Assembly (NCBI RefSeq): GCF_007997135.1
Contig: NZ_VORU01000002.1
Coordinates: 1 to 64,000, forward strand
Length of the DNA stretch: 64,000 bases
Reading direction: 5' to 3'
DNA from: Aequorivita lipolytica
GTDB taxonomy: Bacteria > Bacteroidota > Bacteroidia > Flavobacteriales > Flavobacteriaceae
In this document: positions 53,321 to 62,900 of the stretch, in pieces
Layout of the letters: each line of letters starts with the position of its first letter
Position numbering within the stretch: position 1 is the stretch's first letter
The notes under the pieces: generated by a model
What the model was told of the DNA's origin: nothing
The model's database searches: none
Seen by the model: the letters and a program-made list of their open reading frames with translations, nothing else
Translations under genes and position numbers: made by a program

Positions 53321-53441
53321 CTTGATTGTAAATTTTATTGGAAGTATTTGACGTTACAATATGTTAATAATGGATTAAATTTTTTGCCCCTTCAAAGCCC
53401 CGTTTCTCTTTTTTCCTAAATTGCACATACAATAACCAACT

Positions 53442-54314
53442 ATGAACATTGCCATTTTATCGCGTGGGGAAGCGCTTTATTCCACCAAAAGTTTACTCAA
53501 TGCCGGTGAAGCACGAAATCACACCATGGAGGTTTTGGATCCTTCCTATTGTAGTCTTGCCGTGGAAAACGGAAAAGCAGCACTCTATTTTCAAAATGAA
53601 AAAGTGGAAGACATTCACGCAATCATTCCCCGAATTGGCGCTTCAAACACCTATTTTGGAACCAATGTAGTTCGCCATTTTGAGGCAATGGGCGTTTTTA
53701 CCGTGGCTTCTTCTGAAGGAATTATTAATAGCCGTGATAAATGGGCGTGTTTTCAAATATTGGCGAAGAATCAAATTCCCGTTCCGAGAACGGTTTACGC
53801 CTCTTTTTTTGAATTTGAGGAACAATTGAAAACCTTCAACGGCAAACCAATAATCATCAAGCTTTTGGAAGGCACACACGGCGAAGGCGTTATTCTTACT
53901 GAAAGTACGCAGAATGCATTAGCAATAATTGAAACATTGAACGCTGCTGGTGTAAAATTTCTTTTGCAGGAATATATTGAAGAAGCAAATGGCGCTGACG
54001 TTCGAGCAATTGTGGTTAACGGCGTTGTGGTTGCGGCGATGAAGCGTAAATGTAAGATTGGAGATTTCCGAAGTAATCTGCACCGCGGTGGTACTTCAGA
54101 AACAATTTCACTTTCTTCCGAAGAAGAAAAAATTGCGATAAAAGCTGCCAAAGCCTTGCGACTTGGCTTTTGCGGGGTTGATATTCTACAATCCAAAAAC
54201 GGACCCTTGGTTTTGGAAATAAACAGCACACCGGGATTGGAAGGCATTGAAAATACTTCTGGGAAAAATGTTTCCAAAAGTGTGATTGGGTTTATTGAAC
54301 GTAATAAAATGTAG
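53442..54314 (+). CDS. RimK-family ATP-grasp ligase, first copy
   Basis: This is a 290-residue ATP-grasp enzyme of the RimK type, forming amide bonds by adding an amino acid (commonly Glu) to a carboxylate. Family marks are the N-terminal [40 protein letters not shown], the nucleotide-binding [40 protein letters not shown], the NLHRGG motif, and the metal/ATP-binding LVLEINSTPGLEGIE. It is very similar in length and pattern to the second copy at 54859-55731. A retropepsin-like gene lies between them. E. coli RimK adds Glu to ribosomal protein S6; the target here is not known. Confidence 0.9.
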   Translation: MNIAILSRGEALYSTKSLLNAGEARNHTMEVLDPSYCSLAVENGKAALYFQNEKVEDIHAIIPRIGASNTYFGTNVVRHFEAMGVFTVASSEGIINSRDKWACFQILAKNQIPVPRTVYASFFEFEEQLKTFNGKPIIIKLLEGTHGEGVILTESTQNALAIIETLNAAGVKFLLQEYIEEANGADVRAIVVNGVVVAAMKRKCKIGDFRSNLHRGGTSETISLSSEEEKIAIKAAKALRLGFCGVDILQSKNGPLVLEINSTPGLEGIENTSGKNVSKSVIGFIERNKM

Positions 54315-54338
54315 AAACGCGATGCATCGCGTATTTAC
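54311..54338. repeat. Imperfect GC-rich palindrome after first rimK-like gene
   Basis: The core ACGCGATGCATCGCGT (54317-54332) is a perfect palindrome, flanked by GTAGA on the left and a near-complement on the right. The arms share the CGCGAT core and general layout of the 30-bp palindrome at 40575-40604. The left end overlaps the stop codon of the preceding gene. Confidence 0.75.
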
Positions 54339-54436
54339 AGTTGTGGTTTTTTTTCATTTTGGAATTATTTGTTTTTTGGAATTTGCAAATTGGAATTTTT
54401 ATTTTTTTACCTTGCAATTACAAAATTCCCAAAACT

Positions 54437-54862
54437 TTGAAAAGAAACATCGGCAGAATAGATAAAGCAGATTTTCCATTGCTGAATCTCTTCGACATTG
54501 AAGTGAAAATTGATACGGGCGCCTACACTTCTTCCATCCATTGCAAAAACATGAAGGTGGAAGATTGCTATTTAAAATGCAACTTTCTTGACGAAGAACA
54601 TCCTAGCTATCACGAAAAGGAAATCATCTTTGACGAATATGATGTGAAGGTGGTAAAAAGCAGCAACGGCCAGTCTGAAGCCCGATACAGAATTAAAACT
54701 GAAATCGTTCTTTTTGGAAAAACACAGCCAATTTATTTAACTTTGAGCGATCGCGAAGAAATGCGTTTTCCCGTACTTTTGGGCAGAAATTTTCTTAGCA
54801 AGAAATTCATAGTAGATATCAACAAAACTAACCTTTCCCATAAACTAAAAACCAAAAAATGA
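54437..54862 (+). CDS. RimB-like putative retropepsin-type protease
   Basis: This protein of about 141 residues belongs to the family sometimes called ATP-dependent zinc proteases, more correctly of retropepsin-like fold. It carries the aspartic protease motif [12 protein letters not shown] and the second-half [18 protein letters not shown]. No ATG is available in the frame; the TTG at 54437 (before KRNIGRIDK) best fits the family N-terminus, while the frame itself extends to 54341. The last 4 bp overlap the next gene (ATGA), so translation is coupled. With a RimK-type ligase on each side, a role in trimming or reversing glutamylation is plausible. Confidence 0.8.
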   Translation: MKRNIGRIDKADFPLLNLFDIEVKIDTGAYTSSIHCKNMKVEDCYLKCNFLDEEHPSYHEKEIIFDEYDVKVVKSSNGQSEARYRIKTEIVLFGKTQPIYLTLSDREEMRFPVLLGRNFLSKKFIVDINKTNLSHKLKTKK

Positions 54863-55731
54863 ATATCAAGATATTATCGGCAAATGCAAACCTTTACTCT
54901 ACCAAACGTCTCGTGGAAGCGGCGAAGGCCAGAAAACACGACGTAGAGATTATAAATCACGCGAAGTGCGATATTGTAATTGAAAAGAAAAATCCGGTAA
55001 TTATTTACAAAGGCCAAAAATTGGACCATACAGATGCTATTATCCCGAGGATTGGGGCGTCGGTAACATTTTACGGTACTGCGGTGGTGCGCCAATTTGA
55101 GATGTTGCGCGTTTTTACAACAACAGAATCTCAAGCCTTGGTTCGCTCAAGAGATAAATTGAGAAGTTTACAAATACTTTCCCGCGCCGGTTTGGGATTG
55201 CCAAAAACCGTTTTTACAAACTATTCTAAAAACGTAAAGGAAATCGTGGACCAAGCTGGTGGTGCACCCGTAATTATTAAATTGCTGGAAGGAACACAAG
55301 GTATCGGCGTTATTTTAGTAGAAAGCCGAAAAGCTGCAGAATCAGTTATTGAGGCCTTCAATAATTTGCAAGCTCGTGTAATTGTTCAAGAATTTATAAA
55401 AGAAGCCGGTGGCGCAGATATTCGTGCCTTTATTGTGGACGGACAGGTAGTTGGCGCAATGAAAAGACAGGGGAAGGAAGGTGAATTTAGAAGTAATTTG
55501 CACCGCGGTGGAACGGCTTCCGTAATAAAACTTACCGATGAAGAAGAAACCGCAGCACTTAAAGCCGCCAAAGCCATGGGGCTCGGTATTGCTGGAGTAG
55601 ATATGCTTCAATCAGACCGTGGACCTCTTATTTTAGAAGTAAACTCATCACCGGGTCTGGAGGGAATTGAGACGGCAACTGGTAAGGACATAGCAAATAC
55701 CATTATAAAATATATTGAGCGGAACGTATAA
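54859..55731 (+). CDS. RimK-family ATP-grasp ligase, second copy
   Basis: This 290-residue protein is a paralogue of the product at 53442-54314: the same length and the same blocks in the same order ([60 protein letters not shown], the NLHRGG motif, [15 protein letters not shown]). It ligates an amino acid to a carboxylate with ATP. Its start overlaps the retropepsin-like gene by 4 bp, and the AstE-like gene follows after 2 bp. The two copies may add different residues or act on different targets; which one modifies S6, if either, is unknown. Confidence 0.9.
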   Translation: MNIKILSANANLYSTKRLVEAAKARKHDVEIINHAKCDIVIEKKNPVIIYKGQKLDHTDAIIPRIGASVTFYGTAVVRQFEMLRVFTTTESQALVRSRDKLRSLQILSRAGLGLPKTVFTNYSKNVKEIVDQAGGAPVIIKLLEGTQGIGVILVESRKAAESVIEAFNNLQARVIVQEFIKEAGGADIRAFIVDGQVVGAMKRQGKEGEFRSNLHRGGTASVIKLTDEEETAALKAAKAMGLGIAGVDMLQSDRGPLILEVNSSPGLEGIETATGKDIANTIIKYIERNV

Positions 55732-55733
55732 TT

Positions 55734-56735
55734 ATGGCTAAAAAAGAAGAACGCGATATTGTAATTTTAAATGAACATGTAGCTCTTGGCGAAAGCAAAA
55801 CTATAGATTTCAGCATTGCGAAACTTTATACTTCTACCAAGGTAGAAATTCCAATTATTATTGAACGTTCCAAAATTCCTGGTCCTACGGTTTTAATTAC
55901 TGCTGCCATTCACGGCGATGAAATAAATGGTGTGGAAATAGTTCGACAGCTCATTGCTCGCAAATTGAACAAGCCCAAGAGAGGCACCATTATTTGTATT
56001 CCAATTTTGAACATTTTCGGATTTTTGAACGGTGATCGGTCATTTCCTGATGGTCGAGATTTAAATAGGGTTTTTCCTGGAACTAAAAGTGGCTCATTGG
56101 CAAGTAGGGTTGCATATCATTTCACTAAAAAAGTTTTACCGCACGCAGATTATTGTCTGGATTTTCATACTGGAGGTGCTAGTCGATTCAATGCACCGCA
56201 AATTAGGATAAAACCTGGTGAAGCAAAATTACTGGAACTGGCAAAAGTCTTTAATGCACCTTTTACCGTTTATTCTAATACTCTTGAAAAATCTTATAGA
56301 AATACCTGTTACAAAATGGGTATACCCACCTTACTTTTTGAAGGTGGTAAAAGTCAGGAAAGTAATAAATATATTGCCAAAGAGGGTGTAGATGGTATTA
56401 TGCGTGTATTAAAACATTTGGATATGTTAGGTAACAGGCACGCGGTACCAGCCTCAAACTCGAAAACTGTAATTATAGAAAAAAGTAAATGGATACGCGC
56501 ATTCCGCAGTGGTTTGCTCCACGTAAAAATAGATTGCAATAAACACGTGGAAAAAGGGGAATTTTTGGCTACAATCACTGATCCGTATGGCAAAATGCGT
56601 TTTAAGGTTACCTCGCCCAATGAAGGTTATATCATAAATGTGAACCAATCTCCAATTGTAAACCAGGGTGATGCTATTTTTCATATTTCAACGGTAAATA
56701 CTGCGAATACTTCGGATGAAGAAATGGAAGACTGA
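55734..56735 (+). CDS. Succinylglutamate desuccinylase/aspartoacylase-family zinc hydrolase
   Basis: This encodes 333 residues. Zinc ligands are His and Glu in ITAAIHGDEINGVEIV and His in CLDFHTGGASR; the catalytic Glu is probably in LLFEGGKSQ. A C-terminal beta domain begins near 240. The family removes acyl groups from amino-acid derivatives or acts as a small carboxypeptidase. It starts 2 bp after the second RimK-like gene, so the four genes form one operon. Its likely substrate is a product of the ligases; this is inferred from context. Confidence 0.88.
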   Translation: MAKKEERDIVILNEHVALGESKTIDFSIAKLYTSTKVEIPIIIERSKIPGPTVLITAAIHGDEINGVEIVRQLIARKLNKPKRGTIICIPILNIFGFLNGDRSFPDGRDLNRVFPGTKSGSLASRVAYHFTKKVLPHADYCLDFHTGGASRFNAPQIRIKPGEAKLLELAKVFNAPFTVYSNTLEKSYRNTCYKMGIPTLLFEGGKSQESNKYIAKEGVDGIMRVLKHLDMLGNRHAVPASNSKTVIIEKSKWIRAFRSGLLHVKIDCNKHVEKGEFLATITDPYGKMRFKVTSPNEGYIINVNQSPIVNQGDAIFHISTVNTANTSDEEMED

Positions 56736-56817
56736 AGGCAATTTTAGACTGACGATTTTCAGATTTAACGCTTTTCCTGCAAGGTTTCCAAAACCTTATA
56801 GGCTTTTTATAAGAATT

Positions 56818-57387
56818 ATGGCCGACAAAAAAACGCTGAGAATAAAATATAAAAAATTTCGAGAAAACCTTTCGGAAGAATCCATTGAAGAAATGAGCCT
56901 GCAGATTGCAAACCAAGCTTTAAAACTTCCTATTTGGAATCAAACCTATTACCACATTTTTCTTTCCATTTCATCAAAAAAAGAGGTGAATACTGAATAT
57001 GTGATGCACATTTTACAGGGAAAGGACAAGAGTATAGTTGTCTCAAAAGCAGATTTCAATTCTGGAGAAATGATGCATTATTTACTGCAAGAAAACACGG
57101 TTTTGAAAACTTCGAAATACGGAATTCCGGAACCAGTTGCGGGAATTGAAATTTCACCAAAAATGTTAGAGGTGGTTTTTGTTCCACTTTTGGCTTATGA
57201 CCAAAAAGGACATCGCGTAGGTTATGGGAAAGGATTTTACGATCGATTCCTTGAAAAATGCAGCGCTAACACAATTTTCGTGGGACTCTCTTTTTTTGAT
57301 CCAGAAACAGAGATTTTTTCTGAAGCAAATGATGTTCCTTTAGATTTTTGTATCACACCAAAAAACATTTTAGATTTTAGAAAATAA
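56818..57387 (+). CDS. 5-formyltetrahydrofolate cyclo-ligase
   Basis: This is a 189-residue enzyme that turns 5-formyl-THF into 5,10-methenyl-THF using ATP. Visible marks are MADKKTLRIKYKKFRENLSE at the start, KTSKYGIPEP for substrate binding, and GHRVGYGKGFYDRFLEKC near the C-terminus, the family signature. The frame opens at 56716, but the ATG at 56818 is at the family start. It sits 82 bp after the AstE-like gene and may be expressed from its operon or on its own. Confidence 0.92.
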   Translation: MADKKTLRIKYKKFRENLSEESIEEMSLQIANQALKLPIWNQTYYHIFLSISSKKEVNTEYVMHILQGKDKSIVVSKADFNSGEMMHYLLQENTVLKTSKYGIPEPVAGIEISPKMLEVVFVPLLAYDQKGHRVGYGKGFYDRFLEKCSANTIFVGLSFFDPETEIFSEANDVPLDFCITPKNILDFRK

Positions 57388-57425
57388 GACCTTATATTTA
57401 TAAAGTTGTTATTAATAGACTAATT

Positions 57426-57713
57426 ATGGAAATACAAACCAATCAACAAATGGGAACACCGCCAGATAATAATCTGGTTTGGGCGATACTTTGCACGGTT
57501 TTATGCTGCATGCCGTTAGGTATTGTTTCGATTATTAAAGCTACAAAGGTTCGCGATCTCTGGGCTCAAGGCGATATTATGGGTGCACAAAGAGCTGCAG
57601 ACGAAGCTAAGAAATGGGCTATATGGGGGGCTGTGATAGGTCCTGTAATAACATTAATATTCTGGTTTTTATATTTTATTGTCTTTGCTGGAGCCGCTGT
57701 ATTTGGAAACTAA
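57426..57713 (+). CDS. CD225/dispanin-family membrane protein
   Basis: This encodes 95 residues. An N-terminal hydrophilic part is followed by NLVWAILCTVLCCMPLGIVS, a Cys-containing half-helix typical of CD225 proteins, the cytoplasmic loop KATKVRDLWAQGDIMGAQRA, and a second helix around 70-90. In bacteria the family is small and of unknown function; in animals it includes membrane-fusion inhibitors. It overlaps the next gene, suggesting joint translation. Confidence 0.85.
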   Translation: MEIQTNQQMGTPPDNNLVWAILCTVLCCMPLGIVSIIKATKVRDLWAQGDIMGAQRAADEAKKWAIWGAVIGPVITLIFWFLYFIVFAGAAVFGN

Positions 57714-58113
57714 TAAATTATACAAAATAGCCCTCGTAGCAGCGTTGCTTGGGGGCTTTGTAGTGGTTTATTATTTCTTCAATCCTTCCACTGCCTTTTT
57801 TATACCCTGTCCATTATATTTTACCACAGGTCTTTATTGCCCAGGTTGTGGTTCGCAACGGGCTATACATCTAATACTGCACGGAAATATTTTTGGAGCC
57901 TTTAGATTTAATCCATTAATGGTTTTAACCTTGCCTATCTTGGTTTATGGTTTGGGAATTACCATTGCCAATTGGATTTTCGGCAGCACTTATCGCTTTA
58001 TGCTTTTTTACAGCAAACTATTTATTTTTGGATATTTTGGAATAGCTGTTATTTACTGGGTTTTGCGAAATTTACCTTTTTACCCTTTCAACTTGCTTGC
58101 ACCTTCGAGCTAA
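57703..58113 (+). CDS. DUF2752 membrane protein
   Basis: This encodes about 136 residues with three hydrophobic segments. The family signature CPGCGSQRAIHLILHGN lies near residue 50. No ATG is present: TTG at 57703, overlapping the stop of the CD225 gene, is the most likely start; the frame itself extends to a TTG at 57679. The CD225-DUF2752 pair occurs as neighbours in many Bacteroidota genomes. No function is known. It is convergent with lspA, only 3 bp away. Confidence 0.8.
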   Translation: METNKLYKIALVAALLGGFVVVYYFFNPSTAFFIPCPLYFTTGLYCPGCGSQRAIHLILHGNIFGAFRFNPLMVLTLPILVYGLGITIANWIFGSTYRFMLFYSKLFIFGYFGIAVIYWVLRNLPFYPFNLLAPSS

Positions 58114-58116
58114 AAA

Positions 58117-58728
58117 CTATTCTGAAATTTCTTTCTTTGGAAATGCTTTTTTATTGAAAAGCAACAACAAAATCACTCCAGCGCTGATGGAAGAATCGGC
58201 AATATTAAAGACGGGGTCAAAGAAAGTAAAATACTCACCACCCCAAAAAGGAACCCATTCCGGCATCATACCACCGTACAGTGGAAAGTAAAGCATATCT
58301 ACTACCTTTCCATGAAACAGAGTTCCGTAACCACCCGCTTCGGGAAACAAAGTAGCTACCTGATGGTGACTGTCATTAAAAATAATACCGTAAAAAACAG
58401 AATCAATAATATTTCCCAACGCGCCGGCAAAGACTAAAGCAACGCAGAAAATTAGAATATTCGGCAGGTTTTTTCGAACAGAATCCCACAGCCAGTAACC
58501 AATACCGCCAATTGCTACAATTCTAAAAAGCGTTAAAAAGAGCTTACCGTATTCACCAGGAATTTTTGCTCCCCAAGCCATTCCTTCGTTTTCAACAAAA
58601 AGAATACTGAACCAGTCAAAAACCCGGATTTCCTCGCCTAAAACAAAGTGTGTTTTAATGTAAAACTTTGAAATCTGATCTATCAGCAAAATCAGAATAA
58701 TAATAATGGTGGCTTTTTTTAGGCTCAT
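58117..58728 (-). CDS. lspA: Lipoprotein signal peptidase (SPase II)
   Basis: This is a 203-residue inner-membrane aspartyl protease that cuts the signal peptide of prolipoproteins. There are four hydrophobic helices. The catalytic Asp residues are in ALGNIIDSVFYG and FNIADSSISAG, and the conserved early motif is LLIDQISKFYIK. Its length is greater than in Proteobacteria because of the insertion FPLYGGMMPEWVPFWGGEYF, as usual in Bacteroidota. It belongs to the ileS-dksA-lspA cluster. Many lipoproteins in this window depend on it. Confidence 0.95.
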   Translation of the reverse strand: MSLKKATIIIILILLIDQISKFYIKTHFVLGEEIRVFDWFSILFVENEGMAWGAKIPGEYGKLFLTLFRIVAIGGIGYWLWDSVRKNLPNILIFCVALVFAGALGNIIDSVFYGIIFNDSHHQVATLFPEAGGYGTLFHGKVVDMLYFPLYGGMMPEWVPFWGGEYFTFFDPVFNIADSSISAGVILLLLFNKKAFPKKEISE

Positions 58729-58823
58729 AGCTTTTTTAACTAAAACGCTCCTTCACCTAGGCGTCGGAGATTGATGGTTCTCCTTCGCTAAAGCTTTAGG
58801 GAACGTGGGCAAAAATAGCAATA

Positions 58824-59453
58824 TTATTTGGTTTGCAGCAGCTTAATATTACCATTGATGGATTCTGCTTCAACAAAGAATTTTCCATCTGAAAAAAGTT
58901 CATTTTCCACAATTCCAAGCTCTGAAATGGCCTTTCCCGAAACACTAGTCTCCGCAAAAACTGTTATGTTTCCAGCAGCGGTTTTAAGATGGGCATTACC
59001 GCTAAAATCGTTTAAAACACAGCTTCCGTTCTCTAGTGAAACAGCTAGATTTTTAATAGCTCCAGTGGTTTCCAACGATGCTAGTACAGATTTAATTTCA
59101 ATTGACATTGTTTTGGGAATTACTATCTCCATTTCCACAGCCATAACTTTATGCGCGGCGAGTTTGTCGTTTTCCAAAATAATAAAGGGAATAAATCCAG
59201 TCTTTAATTCAAGCGTTTCTTCAGAAATTTTTTCTTCAATAATCATACTTTCAGAATGTTCTCCGGAAACGTGTACTAAAACTTTAAGATTCTTTTCTTC
59301 GGATGAGTAAATTGTAATTTTATAGATGGCATTATCCACTATTGAAAGTGTATGGATTTCTTCAGAAGAAAATTCTTTTTGTATAAGTTTTTGGGCCACA
59401 CAGAGAAAATTTCCGAAGAAAAGAAAAGCAATTATGAAGCTGTTTTTTAGCAT
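58824..59453 (-). CDS. Exported DUF4097-like adhesin-type protein
   Basis: This encodes 209 residues with signal peptide MLKNSFIIAFLFFGNFLCVA. The mature part has repeating beta-strands of the DUF4097 beta-helix pattern: MSIEIKSVLASLETTGAIKN, LAVSLENGSCVLNDFSGNAH, LKTAAGNITVFAETSVSGKA. The family is often labelled putative adhesin; the function is unknown. It lies between the dksA-like gene and lspA. A terminator-like hairpin ends directly at its start codon, so its expression from the upstream genes may be limited. Confidence 0.75.
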   Translation of the reverse strand: MLKNSFIIAFLFFGNFLCVAQKLIQKEFSSEEIHTLSIVDNAIYKITIYSSEEKNLKVLVHVSGEHSESMIIEEKISEETLELKTGFIPFIILENDKLAAHKVMAVEMEIVIPKTMSIEIKSVLASLETTGAIKNLAVSLENGSCVLNDFSGNAHLKTAAGNITVFAETSVSGKAISELGIVENELFSDGKFFVEAESINGNIKLLQTK

Positions 59454-59481
59454 AAAAAAAGCCCCGATACAGGAAAGGGGC
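59454..59481 (-). terminator. Terminator abutting the start of the DUF4097-like gene
   Basis: GCCCC (59461-59465) pairs with GGGGC (59477-59481). On the minus strand the seven-T run ends at the base before the ATG of the next gene. It ends ileS-dksA transcripts or acts as an attenuator. Confidence 0.65.
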
Positions 59482-59520
59482 CATTGTTTTAAATTCCCTT
59501 TCGGGAAATATTAGATAAAA

Positions 59521-59904
59521 TTATTTCTGCAAGTTCTTTGCCTCAATGCTCAAAGTAGCGTGTGGCACAAGTTTTAAGCGTTCCTTATTAATGAGTTTAC
59601 CGGTTACGCGGCAAAGACCATAGGTTTTGTTCTCAATACGTACCAAAGCATTTTTAAGGTCGCGGATAAATTTTTCCTGACGAATAGCCAATTGGGAATT
59701 TGCCTCTTTGCTCATCACCTCGCTACCTTCATCGAATGCCTTGAAAGTTGGCGAAGTATCATCGGTACCGTTGTTGCTGTCGTTTTTATAGGAACTTTGG
59801 ATCAACTCCAATTGTTCACTGGCCTTTTTTATTTTATCGTTTAAAAGGGTTCTAAATTCTTCCAGCTCGGCATCTGAATATCTGGTTCTTTCTGTATCTG
59901 TCAT
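59521..59904 (-). CDS. TraR/DksA-family protein with degenerate zinc site
   Basis: This encodes 127 residues. The N-terminal coiled coil (FRTLLNDKIKKASEQLELIQ) and C-terminal globular part (TYGLCRVTGKLINKERLKLV then PHATLSIEAK) match DksA. The zinc finger has only one of the usual four Cys (CRVTGK); the rest are replaced, as common in Bacteroidota. DksA proteins enter the RNA polymerase secondary channel and tune transcription; whether this one binds ppGpp is unknown. It starts 3 bp after the ileS stop, so the pair is one operon. Confidence 0.85.
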   Translation of the reverse strand: MTDTERTRYSDAELEEFRTLLNDKIKKASEQLELIQSSYKNDSNNGTDDTSPTFKAFDEGSEVMSKEANSQLAIRQEKFIRDLKNALVRIENKTYGLCRVTGKLINKERLKLVPHATLSIEAKNLQK

Positions 59905-59907
59905 AAT

Positions 59908-62900
59908 CTAATGTTTTTTAATGCTTATACGTGTTTCAATATCGTCGAATGCAATTTCTGTTCCTTGTTCAATCTGTGGCTGAAACTGCAAAACTTCCGT
60001 TAATGTTTCTTCTTTTATATAATTTAGGTTTTTGCTTACCGCCTCTTCCAGTTTTTCGTTTTTCTGAATGCTAACCTCAACCCTATCCGTTACTTCAAAA
60101 CCGCTATCTTTTCTCAGATTTTGGATTCTATTTACTAGCTCTCGGGCTATTCCCTCGTTTCTCAAATCGGGCGTTATTGTAACATCCAGTGCAACGGTAA
60201 CTCCATTTGCATTTGCAACCAACCACCCTTCAATATCTTGTGAGCTTATTATTACGTCTGCGAGTGCCAAAATAGTACTTTTTTCATTAATAAAAACTGA
60301 TATTTCCCCGTCTTTTTCCAAAACGGCAATTTGTTTTTGGTCAAAATCTGAAATGGCTGCTGCCACTGCTTTCATGTCTTTTCCAAATCGTGGGCCTAGT
60401 GCCTTGAAATCAGGTTTTATCTGTTTTACCAACATGCCCGAACCTTCATCAATCAGTTCTATTTCCTTTACGTTAACTTCACTTTTAATTAAATCTGAAA
60501 CTGCCAGGATTTCTTCTTTTTCTGAATCCTCCAAAACAGGAATCATTATTTTTTGAAGCGGTTGGCGCACTTTTATCTTCTCTCTCTGTCGTAACGAAAG
60601 CACAAGTGATGATATTGTTTGCGCTTTCTGCATTTTGTGTTCCAACTTTTTATCAATAAACGAAATATCAGCTATTGGAAAATCGGTTAAATGTACCGAC
60701 ACTTCGGCTGCGCTCAGTGCAGGTGCTTTTTTATCTTTCGCAATTCCCTTCGTTAAGTCTATGTAAAGCCTATCCATAAAGAACGGAGCTACCGGAGCTC
60801 CCAATTTCGCTACGGTTTCCAAACAAGTATAAAGTGTTTGGTAGGCCGAAATTTTATCGTCATTATAACTACCTTTCCAGAATCTTCTTCGGCTTAAGCG
60901 CACAAACCAATTGCTCAAATTTTCTTGAACAAATTCTGAAATTACTCGAGTGGCCTTCGTGGGTTCGTAATCTGCATAATACTCATCCACTTTTTGAATA
61001 AGTGTATGCAATTCTGAAAGTATCCAGCGGTCAATTTCGGGACGCTTTTCCAGCGGAAGGTCTTTTTCAAGATACTCAAAATTATCGAGATTAGCGTAAA
61101 GGCTGAAAAAACTGTACGTATTGTAAAGTGTTCCAAAAAATTTATTGCGCACTTCTGAAATACCGTCCTGATCAAATTTCAAATTGTCCCAAGGATTGGC
61201 ATTGCTTATCATATACCAACGCGTAGCATCGGGGCCAAAAACATCCAAGGTTTCAAAAGGATCTACAGCATTCCCGAGACGCTTGCTCATTTTCTGTCCG
61301 TTTTTGTCTAAAACCAGTCCATTTGAAACTACATTTTTATAGGCAACGTCATCAAAAATCATGGTCGCTATTGCGTGCAATGTGTAAAACCAGCCACGGG
61401 TTTGGTCAACGCCTTCAGCTATAAAGTCTGCTTGACGCCACGTATTTTCTACCTTTTCTTTATTTTCGAAAGGATAATGCCATTGCGCATACGGCATGCT
61501 TCCGCTGTCGAACCAAACATCTATCAAATCTGCTTCTCGCATCATTGGTTTCCCACTTGGCGAAACAAGGGTTATTCCATCAACTATATTTTTATGAAGA
61601 TCCACTTTAGCGTAGTTTTCTTCGGAAAAATCGCCAGGTTTAAAACCTTCAAAAATATCCTTCTCCATCAAACCTGCGGCGACAGCTTTCTGCATTTCTG
61701 CTTTCAACTCTTCAATAGAACCGACTATAATTTCTTCCTTTCCATCCTCGGTTCTCCAAATTGGCAACGGAATTCCCCAGTAGCGCGAACGCGAAAGATT
61801 CCAATCGTTTGCATTGGCTAGCCAATTGCCAAAACGGCCTTCGCCGGTTGCTTTTGGTTTCCAGTTAATTTCTTTGTTAAGCTCAAACATTCTATCGCGG
61901 AAATCGGTCACTTTTATAAACCAGGAATCAAGCGGATAGTACAAAATGGGTTTATCGGTTCGCCAACAATTGGGGTAGCTGTGAACGTATTTTTCAACTT
62001 TGAAAGCCTTGTTTTCAGTCTTCAATTTTATGGCAAGCTCAACATCCACAGATTTCTCTGGAACATCGGCATCGTCGTAATATTCGTTTTTTACATATTT
62101 ACCCGCGAGCTCCTTCATTTCTGGACGGAATTTTCCCTGTAAATCTACTAACGGAACCAGATTTCCGTTGTCGTCCATTACCAGCAGTGGCGGAATTTCT
62201 GGAGTTGCCTCCTTCGCAACTTTTGCATCGTCTGCACCAAAAGTTGGCGCTGTGTGGACTATTCCGGTTCCGTCTTCAGTGGTTACAAAATCGCCAGCTA
62301 TAATTCTGAAAGCGTTTTCGGGATTATCGTGTGGTTTTGCATAATCCAGCAACTGTTCGTAACGGATTCCTAATAAATCTGCCCCTTTAAATTCCTTTGC
62401 TATAAAGTATGGAATCAATTTATCGCCCTGAGTGAAAGACTCTAAAGATTCCTCATTTGGCTTCTCTTCGAATTTATTTGCAAATTGTTCCGCGACCAAA
62501 TTCTTCGCCAACACAACGTTTATGGGTTGAAAAGTGTATTGGTTGAAAGTTTTCACCAAAACATAATCAATTTTTGCACCAACGGTCAAAGCGGTATTGC
62601 TCGGTAGCGTCCAAGGCGTAGTTGTCCACGCAAGAAACCAAATGTTATTCGATTCTTCAGCAAGAAAATCTGGCAAAGTCTCTGCCATCGCCCTAAACTG
62701 GGCAACTACAGTTGTATCTGTAATATCTTGATAGGTTCCAGGCTGATTGAGCTCGTGAGAACTTAAGCCTGTTCCCGCTTTTGGGGAGTAGGGCTGAATA
62801 GTGTACCCTTTGTATATTAAATTCTTGTTGTAAATTTCTTTTAAAAGCCACCAAACGGTTTCCATATATTTGGGCTCGTAGGTAACGTATGGATCGCTCA

